Assembly (NCBI GenBank): GCA_049999765.1
Contig: JBNGIQ010008714.1
Coordinates: 1-64,000, forward strand
DNA length: 64,000 bases
From: Phaeoceros laevis
Lineage: Eukaryota > Anthocerotophyta > Anthocerotopsida > Notothyladales
Reading direction: 5' to 3'
The notes under the pieces are model-generated. The model was not told the DNA's origin, made no database searches, and saw only the letters and a program-made list of their open reading frames with translations. A program made the translations under genes and the position numbers. How positions within the stretch are numbered: position 1 is the first letter of the stretch; every line of letters starts with the position of its first letter. Positions 25,201 to 36,448 of the stretch are shown in pieces.

Positions 25201-25968
25201 CCTAAGCAAACCTCGTCACCAGGAACTAGGAAATTGAAAAGCGAGTCTGCTGATAGGGATGAGAGGAAGAGTCACCGTGAGAGGAAGAGTCACCGTGAAA
25301 AGCATTCAGACAGGAGGCACGGTGATGGGGATGATGGGGCACCCAATTCAGGGTCAGAGAGGAAGGAGGAGAGACATAGTCCCAGTTCAAGGTCAGAGAG
25401 GAGGGAGGAGAGACATAGTCCCATGTCAAGGTCAGAGAGGAGGGAGGAGAGACATAGTGACAGAGCGTACAGGGAAAGAGCAGGTGACGAGCACAGAAGA
25501 GAGGACGTCAGAGAAAGGCACAGATATGATGAGCGGGGAAGCCACCGTGATGCTTACATGGACAGATCACGACACGACAGGCCTCCAAAACGTCGAGAAG
25601 ATTATCACAGGGCGAGAGGTTCAGAAGGCGGGAGACGAGACAGCAGAGACAGAGAAGCATACCATAACGGGCGAAGGGACAGAGACAGAGAGCCAAACCA
25701 TGGGGACACCAGATGGAAAGACACTGAAGCCGCAGCTAAAGATGGGGTTCCCAAGGAGAAACGTAGAGACGACACGGACAGGAGAAGGGAAAGGGAGAAA
25801 GAACGGATGGAGGAGGCCAGGCGAGACCAAGAAGACAGGGAACAAGAGGCTGCTGAGAGGGCAAGTCGGGATAGGAAACGTAAGGAGAAGGATGGCAGTG
25901 AGCAGGAGGTGAAGCGGGCAGGAAGTGGCCGAAGTACCAAGGACCACCGAAGGCACAGCCAACAATGA
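22225..25968 (+). CDS. CYP59: Peptidyl-prolyl isomerase CYP59 (cyclophilin-RRM-zinc knuckle-RS protein), 14 exons
   Basis: Exons 22225-22322, 22574-22678, 22827-22944, 23032-23082, 23173-23264, 23529-23628, 23793-23912, 23993-24070, 24153-24199, 24328-24383, 24517-24557, 24676-24787, 24891-25053 and 25164-25968 join to 661 codons in frame. Order of parts: cyclophilin domain (residues 1 to about 175: [49 protein letters not shown]-like end), linker with [12 protein letters not shown] ([28 protein letters not shown]), CCHC knuckle ([14 protein letters not shown]) and a long Arg/Glu/Ser-rich tail. CYP59 binds the RNA polymerase II C-terminal domain and RNA, linking transcription and splicing. 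The tail DNA has short in-frame tandem repeats (25250-25450), probably slippage. Confidence 0.94.
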
Positions 25969-27292
25969 AAGATCCTCATTGCACTTGGTCTGGATGCGGT
26001 ATGACAAGCGCCGACCCAGCAGTCATTTTTTTCTCTTGCTGTTGCAGTTTTGTTGTCGACTGTTGCAGAACTCTTATCAATCTGAAGCACACATCTCCTA
26101 TCCTGTCTCTCCTCCCCTCGTGACTTTTACTTGCAATCAGTTCGCAGGGGACGCTCCTTCTGACATGGAGGTTTGTTCATTGAACCAGCCACCTCCACCA
26201 GAACGTCATCTGGCACCACAATTTTACATCGGCCACGTGACTCCTGAGGACGGACGGACGGAACCATTATTCACTTGGTCCGGCTCTAGGCTCGGCTGCA
26301 GGTCCGGGGTTTCCCCAAGCCTGCAGGCTCAGCCGCGAATCACGGCAGATACGCGCGCTGGTTCGCTCCACCGTGGCCGCCACGTGGTGGAGCGTGACTT
26401 CAAGCTATACAACTTGCCCCCGGTTTTGAAATGTGGTGAAATGGGACCAGGCGGTAGGCGACACACCCTTGGAGTGTGTAAAGTGCCAACGGCGTTGAGT
26501 CCCGACCAAAATTCCTGCACGCAGTTTTCAGGCCCAGGAAAAGGTACACCGCTCAACAGGCTCGGAGAGCTGGGCCGACTTGGCCTGTACTGTGATTGAG
26601 CCGCGTCATCCGGCTCGGCCCGAAGCTTGTGCCTCGGAATCAGGCATACGGGCGGGAGAGGTGTGGCGGAAAGGATGAGCCGCTGAGGGCCTCCCGTTCA
26701 GTGAGCCCCCTGAGAGCCTCACATTTGCATCATCTCGTCAATCTCAGCCGCATTTATTCCGTGCGGGCTTTCTTTGTGAGCAGCAGAGCAAATCTGCAGC
26801 AGCTCCCACCCACTTCTAGCGCCTTCTCCTCTGCTCCAGCTTTCTCTGCTTTGGCGGCGGCGGTGCTGCGTGTGCCACAGGTTGTCCCATTGCTCCCAGC
26901 TGTGACTTTGCAATGCTGGTTGATAGCCGTGATGGAGTGGAGAGGTGCTTGCGGGGAATGCCAGATCTATCAGTGTTCACCACAGTGCCCGGCATCACCA
27001 CAGTGCTTGGCATTGCAGTGATACATTAGTTTGAGAGCTGTCTTCTGTTGCGTTTGCCGAGTTTGCGGGATAATTTGGGTGCTGGGAGTGAGAGGCCTGC
27101 GTAGTATTCTCTTTTGCTCTCGCTCAGTTCAGGATACAGTCCAATAGTGCTTCCTCCTTGAGCTGGATCTGGACTGTGATCTGCCCCCTCAGCTTTGTTT
27201 CCGAAGTTGTGCATATTTGTGGCCAGGGTCTCTGACCTTGTCGTACCGGTGTTATATGCAGGAACTAAGACTCGAACACCCTGCTTTAAGAC
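25969..27292. other. Intergenic region with PsbS promoter and 5' UTR
   Basis: No gene is recognised in 1.3 kb. A CACGTG-containing stretch (GGCCACGTGA near 26230) and CCACGTGG near 26380 are G-box cores of the kind found in light-regulated promoters, but they are 0.9-1.1 kb from the PsbS start, so the link is only an inference. Confidence 0.4.
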
Positions 27293-28330
27293 ATGGCTCA
27301 ATCTGTTGCTGCACGCAGCTTCGTGTCTGTGAGGTCTCTCCAGAAGAGCCTGATCAAGGCCTCGCAGCAGTCAGGAGTCCGGGTCCACTCAGTTGCTTTC
27401 AGGCGGTTGTCGTCTGCATTCAATGTTGCTCCCCTGAAGGTGGAGAACAAGTCTGCCCTGCAGTGGAACCCCCTTCCCGAGAGGTCTTTCAAGATCTCCG
27501 CTGTCCTCAAGGGGGGCAAGGCCAAGAGCAAAAATGTAGGTTTTTCTCATATTCTTCCCTTCACGTTGGTAGAGAGTTGACGACGACCGTTCCTGCTGTA
27601 CGAGCTCGTGCAATTGCTCTATGTGCTGACTGACATTTGGAGTTGTACAGGGGGAGAAGGGCGAGGGTAAGACCGAGGATGGCATCTTCGGCACATCTGG
27701 AGGAATTGGGTTCACCAAGCAGAATGAGCTCTTCGTAGGACGTGTTGCCATGATTGGATTTGCTGTAAGTCGCAAGTCCCATTACCTTTCTCGTAACGTG
27801 TGCTGTAACTTCGTGGATCAAAAGCTGATCATCCTCTTTCGTTTGATCAGGCTTCTATTCTGGGAGAGGCTCTCACCGGAAAGGGTACTCTTGCGCAATT
27901 CGACATTGAGACAGGAATTCCCCTCAACGAAACCGAACCGCTGTTGCTCTTCTTCATCCTCTTCACTCTTCTTGGAGCTATTGGGGGTTTGGGAGACCGT
28001 GGCAAGTTTGTGGACGAGCCGCAAACACCATTCGTGGTACCCGGAAAGGGAATTAAGGGAGCCCTCGGACTTAATGAGAAGGGCCCCACCTTCGGCTTCA
28101 CCAAGGCGAACGAGTTGTTCGTAGGAAGACTGGCGCAGCTTGGTATTGCATTCTCCATCATCGGAGAGGTTATCACTGGCAAGGGTACCCTGGCCCAACT
28201 GAACTTTGAGACCGGGGTGCCGATCAATGAGATTGAGCCCCTGATTCTGTTCAACGTCGTCTTCTTCTTCCTGGCCGCCATCAACCCAGGTACAGGCAAG
28301 TTCATCAATGACGACGATGTCCAAGAGTAG
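27293..28330 (+). CDS. PSBS: Photosystem II 22 kDa protein PsbS, 3 exons
   Basis: Exons 27293-27535, 27651-27764 and 27851-28330 give 278 codons. A Ser/Arg-rich chloroplast transit peptide precedes the mature part. The four-helix core shows the internal duplication of PsbS: GFTKQNELFVGRVAM and FGFTKANELFVGRLAQ, each followed by GE-ITGKGTLAQ and then ETGIPLNETEP or ETGVPINEIEP. Acidic residues in these lumen-facing loops are the usual candidates for pH sensing. PsbS triggers energy-dependent quenching (qE) in thylakoid membranes. It ends NPGTGKFINDDD. Both introns are short GT-AG introns in phase 0. The length and key motifs suggest a functional gene. Confidence 0.97.
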
Positions 28331-28846
28331 GAAAAGATGCAGCGTGTAGATTACTCTTTCATCTCGCTCAACCCTTGTGTAGTCCTAAACTCGGAACAAT
28401 TTTCCTCAAATTGAAATTGTTTTTCCTGTGAAATTGTCCGGACACCTTTACTGTCTCAACAGACACGACCCATGCAAGTGGCATGCATGCATGCGCATGG
28501 GAACCAGTGGTTGGAACTTGGATATGAAACTGAGATGGTTTTGCAGAATTGAACCAAGCCACTATTTCGGGTGGAGAAGTTTTATCAAGCTATGATACGC
28601 AACTAAAGATGATACTATCGATCTTGAAACAGATTAGCAAAGCATGCCAATACTTCTTTGGAATGGAAGACTTATATCACGGATGAAAGGATCGTGCACA
28701 CAGGAACATACTACTAGGGTAGTAAATTCGAGAGCAAAATTGTAATAGTGGAAGAAAATATAGTGCCTTTGCACGCATCTTAGCAAGGTTTTTGACCTCT
28801 TCTTACATCTTGGATCAATAGTGAAGGACCTCCTTGCACCAGAAAA
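28331..28846. other. Intergenic between PsbS and the orphan ORF
   Basis: No gene is seen. A short (GCAT)n run lies at about 28481-28496. Confidence 0.4.
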
Positions 28847-30916
28847 ATGGCAGTTGGTCATAAAGACAGGAAGGGAAAAGTAAAAAATGCGGAGAAAGAT
28901 CAGGGTGAACGGCACAGCGAAGGTGAAGGGAATCAGGTCAAAGGCGGTGAGGTCAAATCTCACACAAGCAACTACGTTCTCAATGTGGACAGCCAGATGC
29001 AACAGCTTCAGGCTCACCTCCCGCCGGGAAGGGCAACAGACCGCAACCTCAGATATTACAACCCAAGCAAACCAACCGTATGTAAAATCTGGAGCGATTC
29101 TGACTTGCACAGCTTTTTTCCTGCCCAGCTGTCTGTCATGTTAGAGCCAGCAATTCTACCCAATGGCTCGGAGTATCATGGGCTAGTGGTGTTCCCTGAA
29201 TTGGTTAAACCTAGGCCAAATGTGCCCCCAAAGGCGGAAGCTGCCTCGTCATCTTCGCCGACCTCCATTCCTGCTAATGAGCATTCCAAGACGGAGGCTG
29301 CCTCAACCACCCCCGTTCATGACCTTCCCACCGTTGGGTCCCTGCATATGCCACAGTGGACATACCTAGCCAGCAAGCAGGAGGTGATGCATGACGCCCT
29401 GCTGTTGGCTAGCGATGAGTGTTCACAGATGTTTGCTGCGAGACAGAACACGGAAGATATTTGCGCAAGGAAGAAAGAGTCCCAGCTATTTGGTTTAGAT
29501 GAAGAGTGTATTCCAGATCCCTATCCTTTTCTTGCTGTGGCAGAAGGCAGGGACAAGGAATTTCAAAACACGGCAGACACTTTGGAGTTCAACATCTTGT
29601 ACACAGACCATAGCACGACACTGACTGTCGGTGCTGCGATCGCAGAGACCACGACAATGGCAGACTTTGTGCAGTTCAAAATGACAGAGATTAGCCTCTT
29701 CTTCAAGTCGCGTGGATTACCTGCATTTGATGAGAATAAGTACTCGTACTTCTTTGTTCCTGGAGCAGGAGGAACAACTTTCCTGGCTGAGTGGGCTGTC
29801 CAGCCAAATGCCGCAGTTGTGTTCCTTCCGAAGAGCAGGGCAAATGAGGGCTACTACAACAAATGCCAGTCCATCCCAGAACTGAAGAAAGGCGTTGAAG
29901 CCCTGATGGCCAAGGTGAGGTTCCAGGTGAAAATGCTCAAAACAATTCACCAAACACTGCACCCGTTCTGGCTGGCAATAGCAGCTGAGAGGCACTGCAG
30001 CAGCTGGAAGCAGTTGAATGGTAATGGACCCAGCGCATTCTACAAGATCCTCCGCGCAAGCATGTTGGCAGCAGAGAAAGCCAGCGTGGAGATCGAGGAG
30101 ACCCTTCATCAACCCCTATCTAGACTGCAACGAGCAGCCTTGAAGAACAGAAATCCTGAACAGCTACTGGAGAAAGCTAGAATGCAAGTGGCCGGGCTTT
30201 TAGTCCAAGAAACCATTTCATCCTCCCAGCTCTCCAGGCTACAGCAGCAGATGGATGCCAGTCCCGTGCCCTTAGGCGACAAAGAAATAACTCAATTCAA
30301 GAACGAGGTGCAAAATGACAATCACAGGTACAGGTTGAAGGCAGGCCCCATGTTCAAAGTATGGGGCCGCTCCTTCGTGCCCTACGTGCGCAAGCGCATT
30401 ATGGCCGATGTCACAGTGGCCAGCAAAGGACACATTCCCTTCCCCAACCTAGACCATTTCAGCTTCCCAAACACCTGCGGACCTGACTGGAATCAGACAC
30501 TGGAAGTCATCAGAAGCGATGCAGCTGTCATGCATTACCTCGAGAAATTGGGCATGACAGCGCGCCTGCTGGAACTCACCAAAACTGATAGCTGGGACAG
30601 GATGACACTTCTTAGCCCAGTAGATCAGACACCCACCACTGCTATCCACCTCGCAATAGGTGGCCACGAGGTCTGCCATCATGTCACTGACGAGGAGAAA
30701 GCCGCTGCAATCACTAGTCCCGCCCTAATGCAGTACAGAGTTCCCTTGGAGAAGCTATTGCGCTTTCGCCGTAGGCATTCTCACATGTCAGGTGATATCG
30801 ACCTGGATAAAATGGCAACTCTTTTCTTCAAAGGAGCGTCCTTTCCGGCATCCACATCCCGGGCAGACCTTAGTGTTCGTGTTGGACAAGAAAGCTTCAC
30901 CCATCTGGGCTTGTGA
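28847..30916 (+). CDS. Unassigned 689-residue single-exon protein
   Basis: An uninterrupted frame of 689 codons starts with ATG at 28847 (context AAAAATGG) and ends with TGA. I recognise no domain. The first 45 residues are highly charged (HKDRKGKVKNAEKDQGE). A Ser/Ala/Pro-rich linker with a repeated KTEAAS/KAEAAS motif follows near residues 125-160. The rest is a folded-looking mix including FVPGAGGTTFLAEWAV, a helical region rich in Leu/Gln (residues about 400-480) and a His-rich patch (GGHEVCHHV, RRRHSH). No signal peptide or membrane helix is evident. Length and even composition argue for a real gene. It could be a lineage-specific protein or part of a mobile element, but no polymerase, integrase or Gag knuckle is visible. 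Confidence 0.6.
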   Translation: MAVGHKDRKGKVKNAEKDQGERHSEGEGNQVKGGEVKSHTSNYVLNVDSQMQQLQAHLPPGRATDRNLRYYNPSKPTVCKIWSDSDLHSFFPAQLSVMLEPAILPNGSEYHGLVVFPELVKPRPNVPPKAEAASSSSPTSIPANEHSKTEAASTTPVHDLPTVGSLHMPQWTYLASKQEVMHDALLLASDECSQMFAARQNTEDICARKKESQLFGLDEECIPDPYPFLAVAEGRDKEFQNTADTLEFNILYTDHSTTLTVGAAIAETTTMADFVQFKMTEISLFFKSRGLPAFDENKYSYFFVPGAGGTTFLAEWAVQPNAAVVFLPKSRANEGYYNKCQSIPELKKGVEALMAKVRFQVKMLKTIHQTLHPFWLAIAAERHCSSWKQLNGNGPSAFYKILRASMLAAEKASVEIEETLHQPLSRLQRAALKNRNPEQLLEKARMQVAGLLVQETISSSQLSRLQQQMDASPVPLGDKEITQFKNEVQNDNHRYRLKAGPMFKVWGRSFVPYVRKRIMADVTVASKGHIPFPNLDHFSFPNTCGPDWNQTLEVIRSDAAVMHYLEKLGMTARLLELTKTDSWDRMTLLSPVDQTPTTAIHLAIGGHEVCHHVTDEEKAAAITSPALMQYRVPLEKLLRFRRRHSHMSGDIDLDKMATLFFKGASFPASTSRADLSVRVGQESFTHLGL

Positions 30917-31699
30917 GGATGGCAACAATTCAGCTCATGTAACATGGACGCAACTCAATTTGAAGAGTCGAAGAGCTTTCTCGTGATGCATATATGCAGG
31001 TTCATCATACAACAGACCCGGTGCTCTCATCCTCTCATCCTATACATCGATAAAAGACATGAATATTTTTCATTCTATGCAACAGAAGGATCTGGTTCCT
31101 GGCAGTGCCCCTCATGACCTTGCTATCAAAAGTTCGTTACGAGTGCCATGCGTTCTCGGCCACTCACGTTCTTCGTCTCTCGTCCTTTGTAGGTCTCGTC
31201 AACTTCCCTATACCAAGCTGGCACAAGTGGGTTCCTTCATATTGGCAGACGGGGACATGCAAGCCACGGCAGCCAATGAATGAAGCTCCATCAGCCGATG
31301 TGAGTGTCGACTGGGAAGCCATAGGTGGCAACCATGTACTTGTGACAACCATATGACAGCCACATACTTGTTACAATCTGTAAGCGTAGGGGCTCTATAA
31401 TCTTGGAGGGAATTGTATCACACGTTGGTATGGGTCTGTCGGACACGATTGTCGGTACCTGCTCGGTGGCCGAATGGACAGAGTGTGGTAGTTTACAGGA
31501 TGCACCTAAGAGTTTGATAACATACCAGCCAGAGATGTAATGATATGAAATACGGTGATAGCAGGATATGCCCAGCGTGGGCTTGGCGGCCAACAAGCAC
31601 TTATGCTCTAAGTATGCATGCAGGAGGAGGGGATCACCCAAGCCAAACATGTACCCACTGTTTGCCTCTATAAGCAAGAACCAGAGATGTCAGTCAGAA
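30917..31699. other. Intergenic, no gene recognised
   Basis: Only short ORFs without motifs are present between the orphan gene and the PPR relic. Confidence 0.4.
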
Positions 31700-31900
31700 G
31701 AGCCATCTTCTGAATCGTACAACTCCGTGGTAAACATGTATGGGATATGCGGCAGTCTTGAGCATGGTCTCATACTCTTAAAAAATCTGTGCAAAGTGAA
31801 ATGGTGACATGCATCACTGTGGGCTCAGTTCAGAGGCGCTTGTGATTTACGCGAGGATGCAGGAAAATGGCAACAATACATTGTCCTGTAGTTCATGCTA
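31700..31900 (+). pseudogene. PPR gene relic
   Basis: One frame contains YNSVVNMYGICGSLEHGLIL. Shortly after, in another frame, comes LSSEALVIYARMQENGNN. These are the two halves of a PPR unit (NMYxKCGSLxxA and EALxLYxRMQxxG) separated by a frame change. It lies just upstream of, and on the same strand as, the large PLS-type PPR gene, so it is probably the remains of an older copy. Confidence 0.5.
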
Positions 31901-32097
31901 TCTCTGTTCACGCTGTCACATTTGTGTGCTTGTTGGAAGCACGTACAAATGTTGACTGACGCAGCGCTTGTCGCGAAGGGGAACCGGAGGTCGAAGTCAA
32001 ACTGTCACAATCCAAGGGTTTCAAAGTTTCTGACTTGCACATCTTGGCTTTAGTTTGGCAGCAACACCTGGGCCATATTTTGGCAACAGCCTGGTCG

Positions 32098-35000
32098 ATG
32101 TGTAGCTTGAAGATGCTACACTGTCCAGGTAAGTGTTGCGCACTTCAGGCTGCAGCTGATCAACAATATTTAATTTTTGAGAGGAATTCGAAGTCGACGG
32201 AATTCAAGCTTGCTGAAGCAGCATGTAAACAGAGGATCAGGAAGTGTAGGGCGCAAGCCAACTCGGACAGTTTGCAAGACGCGAAGGCTGGGTTCGGCAC
32301 AGAACATTGGACAGCTGATCGTTTTACAGATGGTAATCTGTCATTCGCTTTGATCTACGTTCAGTTCTATTCAAAGTTGCTTTCTCTGTCAGCGGCTGGC
32401 CTAAGCCCATGGAGTTCTGCTTCTTACTGTGGCCTCAGTTGGAGACCAAGGACGTGTCGAGCGACTATGGCAGACTTACTTCAAAGATCGTACCCAGTGG
32501 TGGGACAACAGAAACAACAAGGTAGATCGCAAGACTGTGACTGTCATGCTTCCTTCAATTGTCTGCGAAATGACTTGTGTTCTCACCATGCATTTGATGC
32601 TTCCTCCAATTGTCAGCTCCACTCCAAGTCTCCAGATTTTAGGCATAGAAGCACTAAGGAAGCACTTTGGGTAGACAGCTGGAATACGCCTCAATGGGTC
32701 ACAGAAGCTCTAGCAGAGATGGGCGAAGCTGATGGAGGCAGGTCTGAAAGTCGTTATGGCAAGGGCAGAATCTCAAACGCTGTTGACTTAAGGTCACCAC
32801 AGCAGGATGACTCCTACTGGACTGCTCTAATCTTGAAACACACTAAGTCTGGGAACGGTAGGCAGGCATTCAGGGTCTACAAGGAAATGCGGGATGCTGG
32901 TATACAACCAAGCTCATACACCTTTGTTGCCATATTGAAGGCATGCAGTCGCTTACAAGACCTGGAAAGTGCTCGGCAAACTCATGCAGAGGTGGTTCAG
33001 AGTGGGTTGGAGGCGGATGTATATGTGGGAACCACACTGGTTGATGTCTATGGAAGGTGTGGTAGCCTTTTGGAGGCTAGGAGTGTGTTTGAAAAGATGC
33101 CTCATCGTAGTGTTGTTTCCTGGAATGCGATGATTTCGGCATATGCCCAGAAGGAACATGGTGACAAGGCTCTGCATTTGTATACAAGGATGCAACAGGA
33201 AGGTGTGGTTCCAGATGACAGAACATTCGTTAGTGTATTGAAAGGCTGCAGTAGCCTGATAGCAATGCAAAAGGCCAATGAAGGTGATGGGACATTTATG
33301 AAGAAGCGTTGTTTCGAGCAAGCCAAAATTATTCATGGAGACATAATGGCGAGTCAGTTTGAGTCCGACAAATTTGTGGGAACGATGCTGGTGGATGTGT
33401 ATGCAAGATGTGGAAGCCTGGTGGATGCCAGGACTGTGTTTGAGAGGATGCCTCAGCGAGATGTGGTGTCGTGGAATGCCATGATCTTGGGATATGCTCA
33501 GATGCAACAGGGAGAGGAAGCTTTGCATTTGTACACACGTATGAAACAGGAAGGTATAACATGGGATAACCGAACCTTTGTAGGTGCACTGAAGGCTTGC
33601 AGTAGCCTTGCAGCTTCAGAAATTGAGAATGAGGCTGATGCCATTTTGGTGAAGAACTCATGCCTGGAGCGAGCCCGAGCAATCCACTTAGATTTAGTGA
33701 AAAGTGGGTATGAGGTAGATGTATTTGTTGCAACAATGTTGGTGGATGTATTTTCAAAATGTGGGAGCTTAGTGGATGCACGGTGCGTCTTTGAAGAGAT
33801 GCCCTATCGTGATGTGGTATCTTGGAATGCCATGCTTTTGGGGTATGCCCAAGTGGAGAAATTTGAAGAGGCCTTGGACTTGTATGCTAGGATGGAAGAC
33901 GAAGGTGTGGTACCCAATGATCAAACATTCATAGGTGCATTGAAGGCTTGGAGTGGCTTGGCGGCATCAAAAAGCATGAGTGAAACTGATGGGATATCAG
34001 TAAAGACCAAATGTCTGGAGCAGGTGAGGACCATACACTTAGACCTAGTAAAGGGTCGATACGAGTCATCTGTGTTTGTGGGCACAATGTTGGTGGATGC
34101 TTATGCAAAATGTGGGAACCTAGGGGATGCTAGGCGTGTCTTTGAGGGCATGCTTCATCGTGATGTGGCTGCTTGGAATGCCATGATACTTGGGTACGCC
34201 CAAATGGAAGAGAGTGAAGAGGCTCTGCGGTTGTATGCAGAGATGCTTCAGGCAGGTTTAGTGCCCACAGACCGAACGTTTGTGAGTGCATTGAAGGCCT
34301 GCAGTAGCATGGTTGCAGCGGAAGATGAGAACGAAGCTGATAGAATACCGGTTAGAGAACGATGCCTTGAGCAGGTGAACGCTATCTTGTCGCAGATAGT
34401 CCAGAGCGGATCCAAGTTGGAGTTGCATGTGGCGAACATGCTTGTGGATGTGTATGCGAAATGCGGAAACCTGGTGGACGCTAGGCTCATTTTTGAGAAA
34501 CTCTCTCATCGCAACGTGGTTTCCTGGAATGCGATGATATTAGGGTATGCCCAGATGGGCGAGGGTGAGGAGGCTTTGCGATTGTACTCCCGGATGCAGC
34601 AGGAAGGTGTAGTACCTGATGACCGCACATTTGTTGGCGCACTCAAGGCTTGCGGTGTTGTGGCAGGACTGGACAGGGGAAAGGAAATCCACGCGCAGAT
34701 ATCCAAATATGGACACGAAGCTGCTGGTCTCTTTTTGCGAACTTCCCTTATTGACATGTATGGAAAATGTGGGTGCATGGTTGATGCACAAAAGGTTTTT
34801 GATTCAATACATACAAGAGATAGCGTGACATGGAGTGCATTGATGTCTGGCTATGCTCGTCAAGGAGAAAACGAAGCTGTTTTCAATTTGTTTGAGAGAA
34901 TGAGGCAGGAGGGAATCCAGCCAAACGGCATCACATTTCTTAGCGTTATCACTGCATGCAGTCATATGGGCCTCGTGGACAAAGGCCAGAAGTACTTTGA

Positions 35001-35526
35001 GGCAATGACCAGGGACTTCGACATTTCCCCAACCATTGAGCATTATACCTGCATGGTGGATCTCCTTGGCCGCGCAGGCCATCTTGACCATGCCATGGAA
35101 ATGGTGAAGCAGATGCCTCTTCAACCTGATGCGGCGATATGGGAAACGATTTTAGGCGCTTGTCAGAAGTGGGGGAACGTGGAGCTTGGAAGACGGACCT
35201 TTGAATGCGCAGTGAAATTGGATAAGAATCATGCTGCAGCATATGTGTTGATGTCTAACATCTACGCTGATGCTCAGAAGTGGGAAGATGCAGAAAATCT
35301 CCAGGCAATCAGACTCGAAACCCAAGCCTGGAAGCAACCTGGACAGAGCTGGTGGACTGACTTTGGGGGAAACATGCATCAATTTGTGGTGGGGGATCAA
35401 GAACATTTTGCAATGATACATATTTACACGAAACTGCGAGATGTCTTCGGTAAAATGAAGGACGGACACACTTTGTATACCACCACTCTGGTGCCACATG
35501 CATCTGATAATTATACATTGTATTGA
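32098..35526 (+). CDS. PLS-class PPR protein with E/E+ C-terminus, intronless body
   Basis: From the ATG at 32098 there are 1142 codons; an ATG at 32467 is another possible start, and a strong donor (CAGGTAAGTG at 32126-32135) hints that the first part may be a 5' UTR with an intron. PPR motifs begin near 32810 (SYWTALILKH) and continue to about 35000 in about six P-L-S cycles, each with KCGSLVDAR, VSWNAMI and EEALHLYTRMQQEG-like blocks. The end is E1/E2-like (CMVDLLGRAGHLDHA, IWETILGACQKWGN, AAYVLMSNIYADA) and finishes after FVVGDQEH; no DYW deaminase follows. Such proteins select C sites in organelle RNA and need a deaminase partner. Each cycle carries a 15-20 residue insert not found in canonical PPRs. 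Confidence 0.9.
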   Translation: MCSLKMLHCPGKCCALQAAADQQYLIFERNSKSTEFKLAEAACKQRIRKCRAQANSDSLQDAKAGFGTEHWTADRFTDGNLSFALIYVQFYSKLLSLSAAGLSPWSSASYCGLSWRPRTCRATMADLLQRSYPVVGQQKQQGRSQDCDCHASFNCLRNDLCSHHAFDASSNCQLHSKSPDFRHRSTKEALWVDSWNTPQWVTEALAEMGEADGGRSESRYGKGRISNAVDLRSPQQDDSYWTALILKHTKSGNGRQAFRVYKEMRDAGIQPSSYTFVAILKACSRLQDLESARQTHAEVVQSGLEADVYVGTTLVDVYGRCGSLLEARSVFEKMPHRSVVSWNAMISAYAQKEHGDKALHLYTRMQQEGVVPDDRTFVSVLKGCSSLIAMQKANEGDGTFMKKRCFEQAKIIHGDIMASQFESDKFVGTMLVDVYARCGSLVDARTVFERMPQRDVVSWNAMILGYAQMQQGEEALHLYTRMKQEGITWDNRTFVGALKACSSLAASEIENEADAILVKNSCLERARAIHLDLVKSGYEVDVFVATMLVDVFSKCGSLVDARCVFEEMPYRDVVSWNAMLLGYAQVEKFEEALDLYARMEDEGVVPNDQTFIGALKAWSGLAASKSMSETDGISVKTKCLEQVRTIHLDLVKGRYESSVFVGTMLVDAYAKCGNLGDARRVFEGMLHRDVAAWNAMILGYAQMEESEEALRLYAEMLQAGLVPTDRTFVSALKACSSMVAAEDENEADRIPVRERCLEQVNAILSQIVQSGSKLELHVANMLVDVYAKCGNLVDARLIFEKLSHRNVVSWNAMILGYAQMGEGEEALRLYSRMQQEGVVPDDRTFVGALKACGVVAGLDRGKEIHAQISKYGHEAAGLFLRTSLIDMYGKCGCMVDAQKVFDSIHTRDSVTWSALMSGYARQGENEAVFNLFERMRQEGIQPNGITFLSVITACSHMGLVDKGQKYFEAMTRDFDISPTIEHYTCMVDLLGRAGHLDHAMEMVKQMPLQPDAAIWETILGACQKWGNVELGRRTFECAVKLDKNHAAAYVLMSNIYADAQKWEDAENLQAIRLETQAWKQPGQSWWTDFGGNMHQFVVGDQEHFAMIHIYTKLRDVFGKMKDGHTLYTTTLVPHASDNYTLY

Positions 35527-36448
35527 CACAGTGAGAACGTGACTATTGCATATGCACAACTTGAAGGATTAAATACCCTTACAAGGGTTTTACCAGGTCT
35601 GTCATGATTGAAGAAGCTGTGAACCTATGGACCTAGGCACTTCCACCAAGGGGCACAGCTAACCAGGACACAAATGTGTTCCTCGCCCATAGGTGGCACT
35701 GTTCGACTCTTTTTTCTTCATTCAGGCATGCAGCACCTCGCAACTTCAGGGACACTTTTATACATGGCATGGGGAAGCATACCTGTTAAGTTTGTTCTTC
35801 AGAATTAGCGTGAACACTCATGTAGCTTTGTTTCAATGTGATGCAGGTGTTTGGAAGCTCATGGCCTGCAAGGAATCTGGAAAGTTAGCTTGATTAAATT
35901 GCACGAGTTGCCAAAGCTAATCTTAATCAACAACCAACGGGCCTTTTTTCTGTCACCTCATCCATAGCTTGCTGCTTTGGGTGGCAGAAGAGTTGACCTA
36001 TGAATCACATGGGCTCTTGGGAGACCATGACCCTGGTGCCAGAGCGACGCTCATTGCAAAATCGGTGGCACCGCACATAGTTGTGCCCGATGCGATATGA
36101 ATACTCATTCTCCAGATTATGGTCCAGATTACGGATGCATTTAGTAGCTGAGGAACTAAAGCTCTTCAGACAGCAGAACTGGAGCATATGAGTTCTCAGG
36201 ATGATTGATTTTGACTATGATTTTCATGAAAACCGCATAGGGCTATGTGTCTGTTTCGGGCTGCAAACATGCACTCAAGCTTCGCACACTGCATCATCAC
36301 TGTTATCCCCCTGGCTGTTGATGGAGCAAACCCAATCCCAACGGCATCTGAAGCATGTCCAGCAAGCATGCCTGAGGAGGAGACCTTCAGCAGTCTCATG
36401 AGCACGTTCCGAAGCACATTCCAATCCCCATATGTCATGAGACGTTTG
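35527..36448. other. Convergent 3' regions of two PPR genes, no gene seen
   Basis: About 920 bases with short ORFs only. They lie between the stops of the PLS-E gene (plus) and the PLS-DYW gene (minus). Confidence 0.45.

Noticed and set aside
25605-26090. Leu/Ser-rich minus ORFs
   Set aside because: Complement of the Arg/Glu-rich CYP59 tail.
27818-28324. Two long minus ORFs across PsbS exon 3
   Set aside because: They are mirror frames of the conserved PsbS coding sequence.
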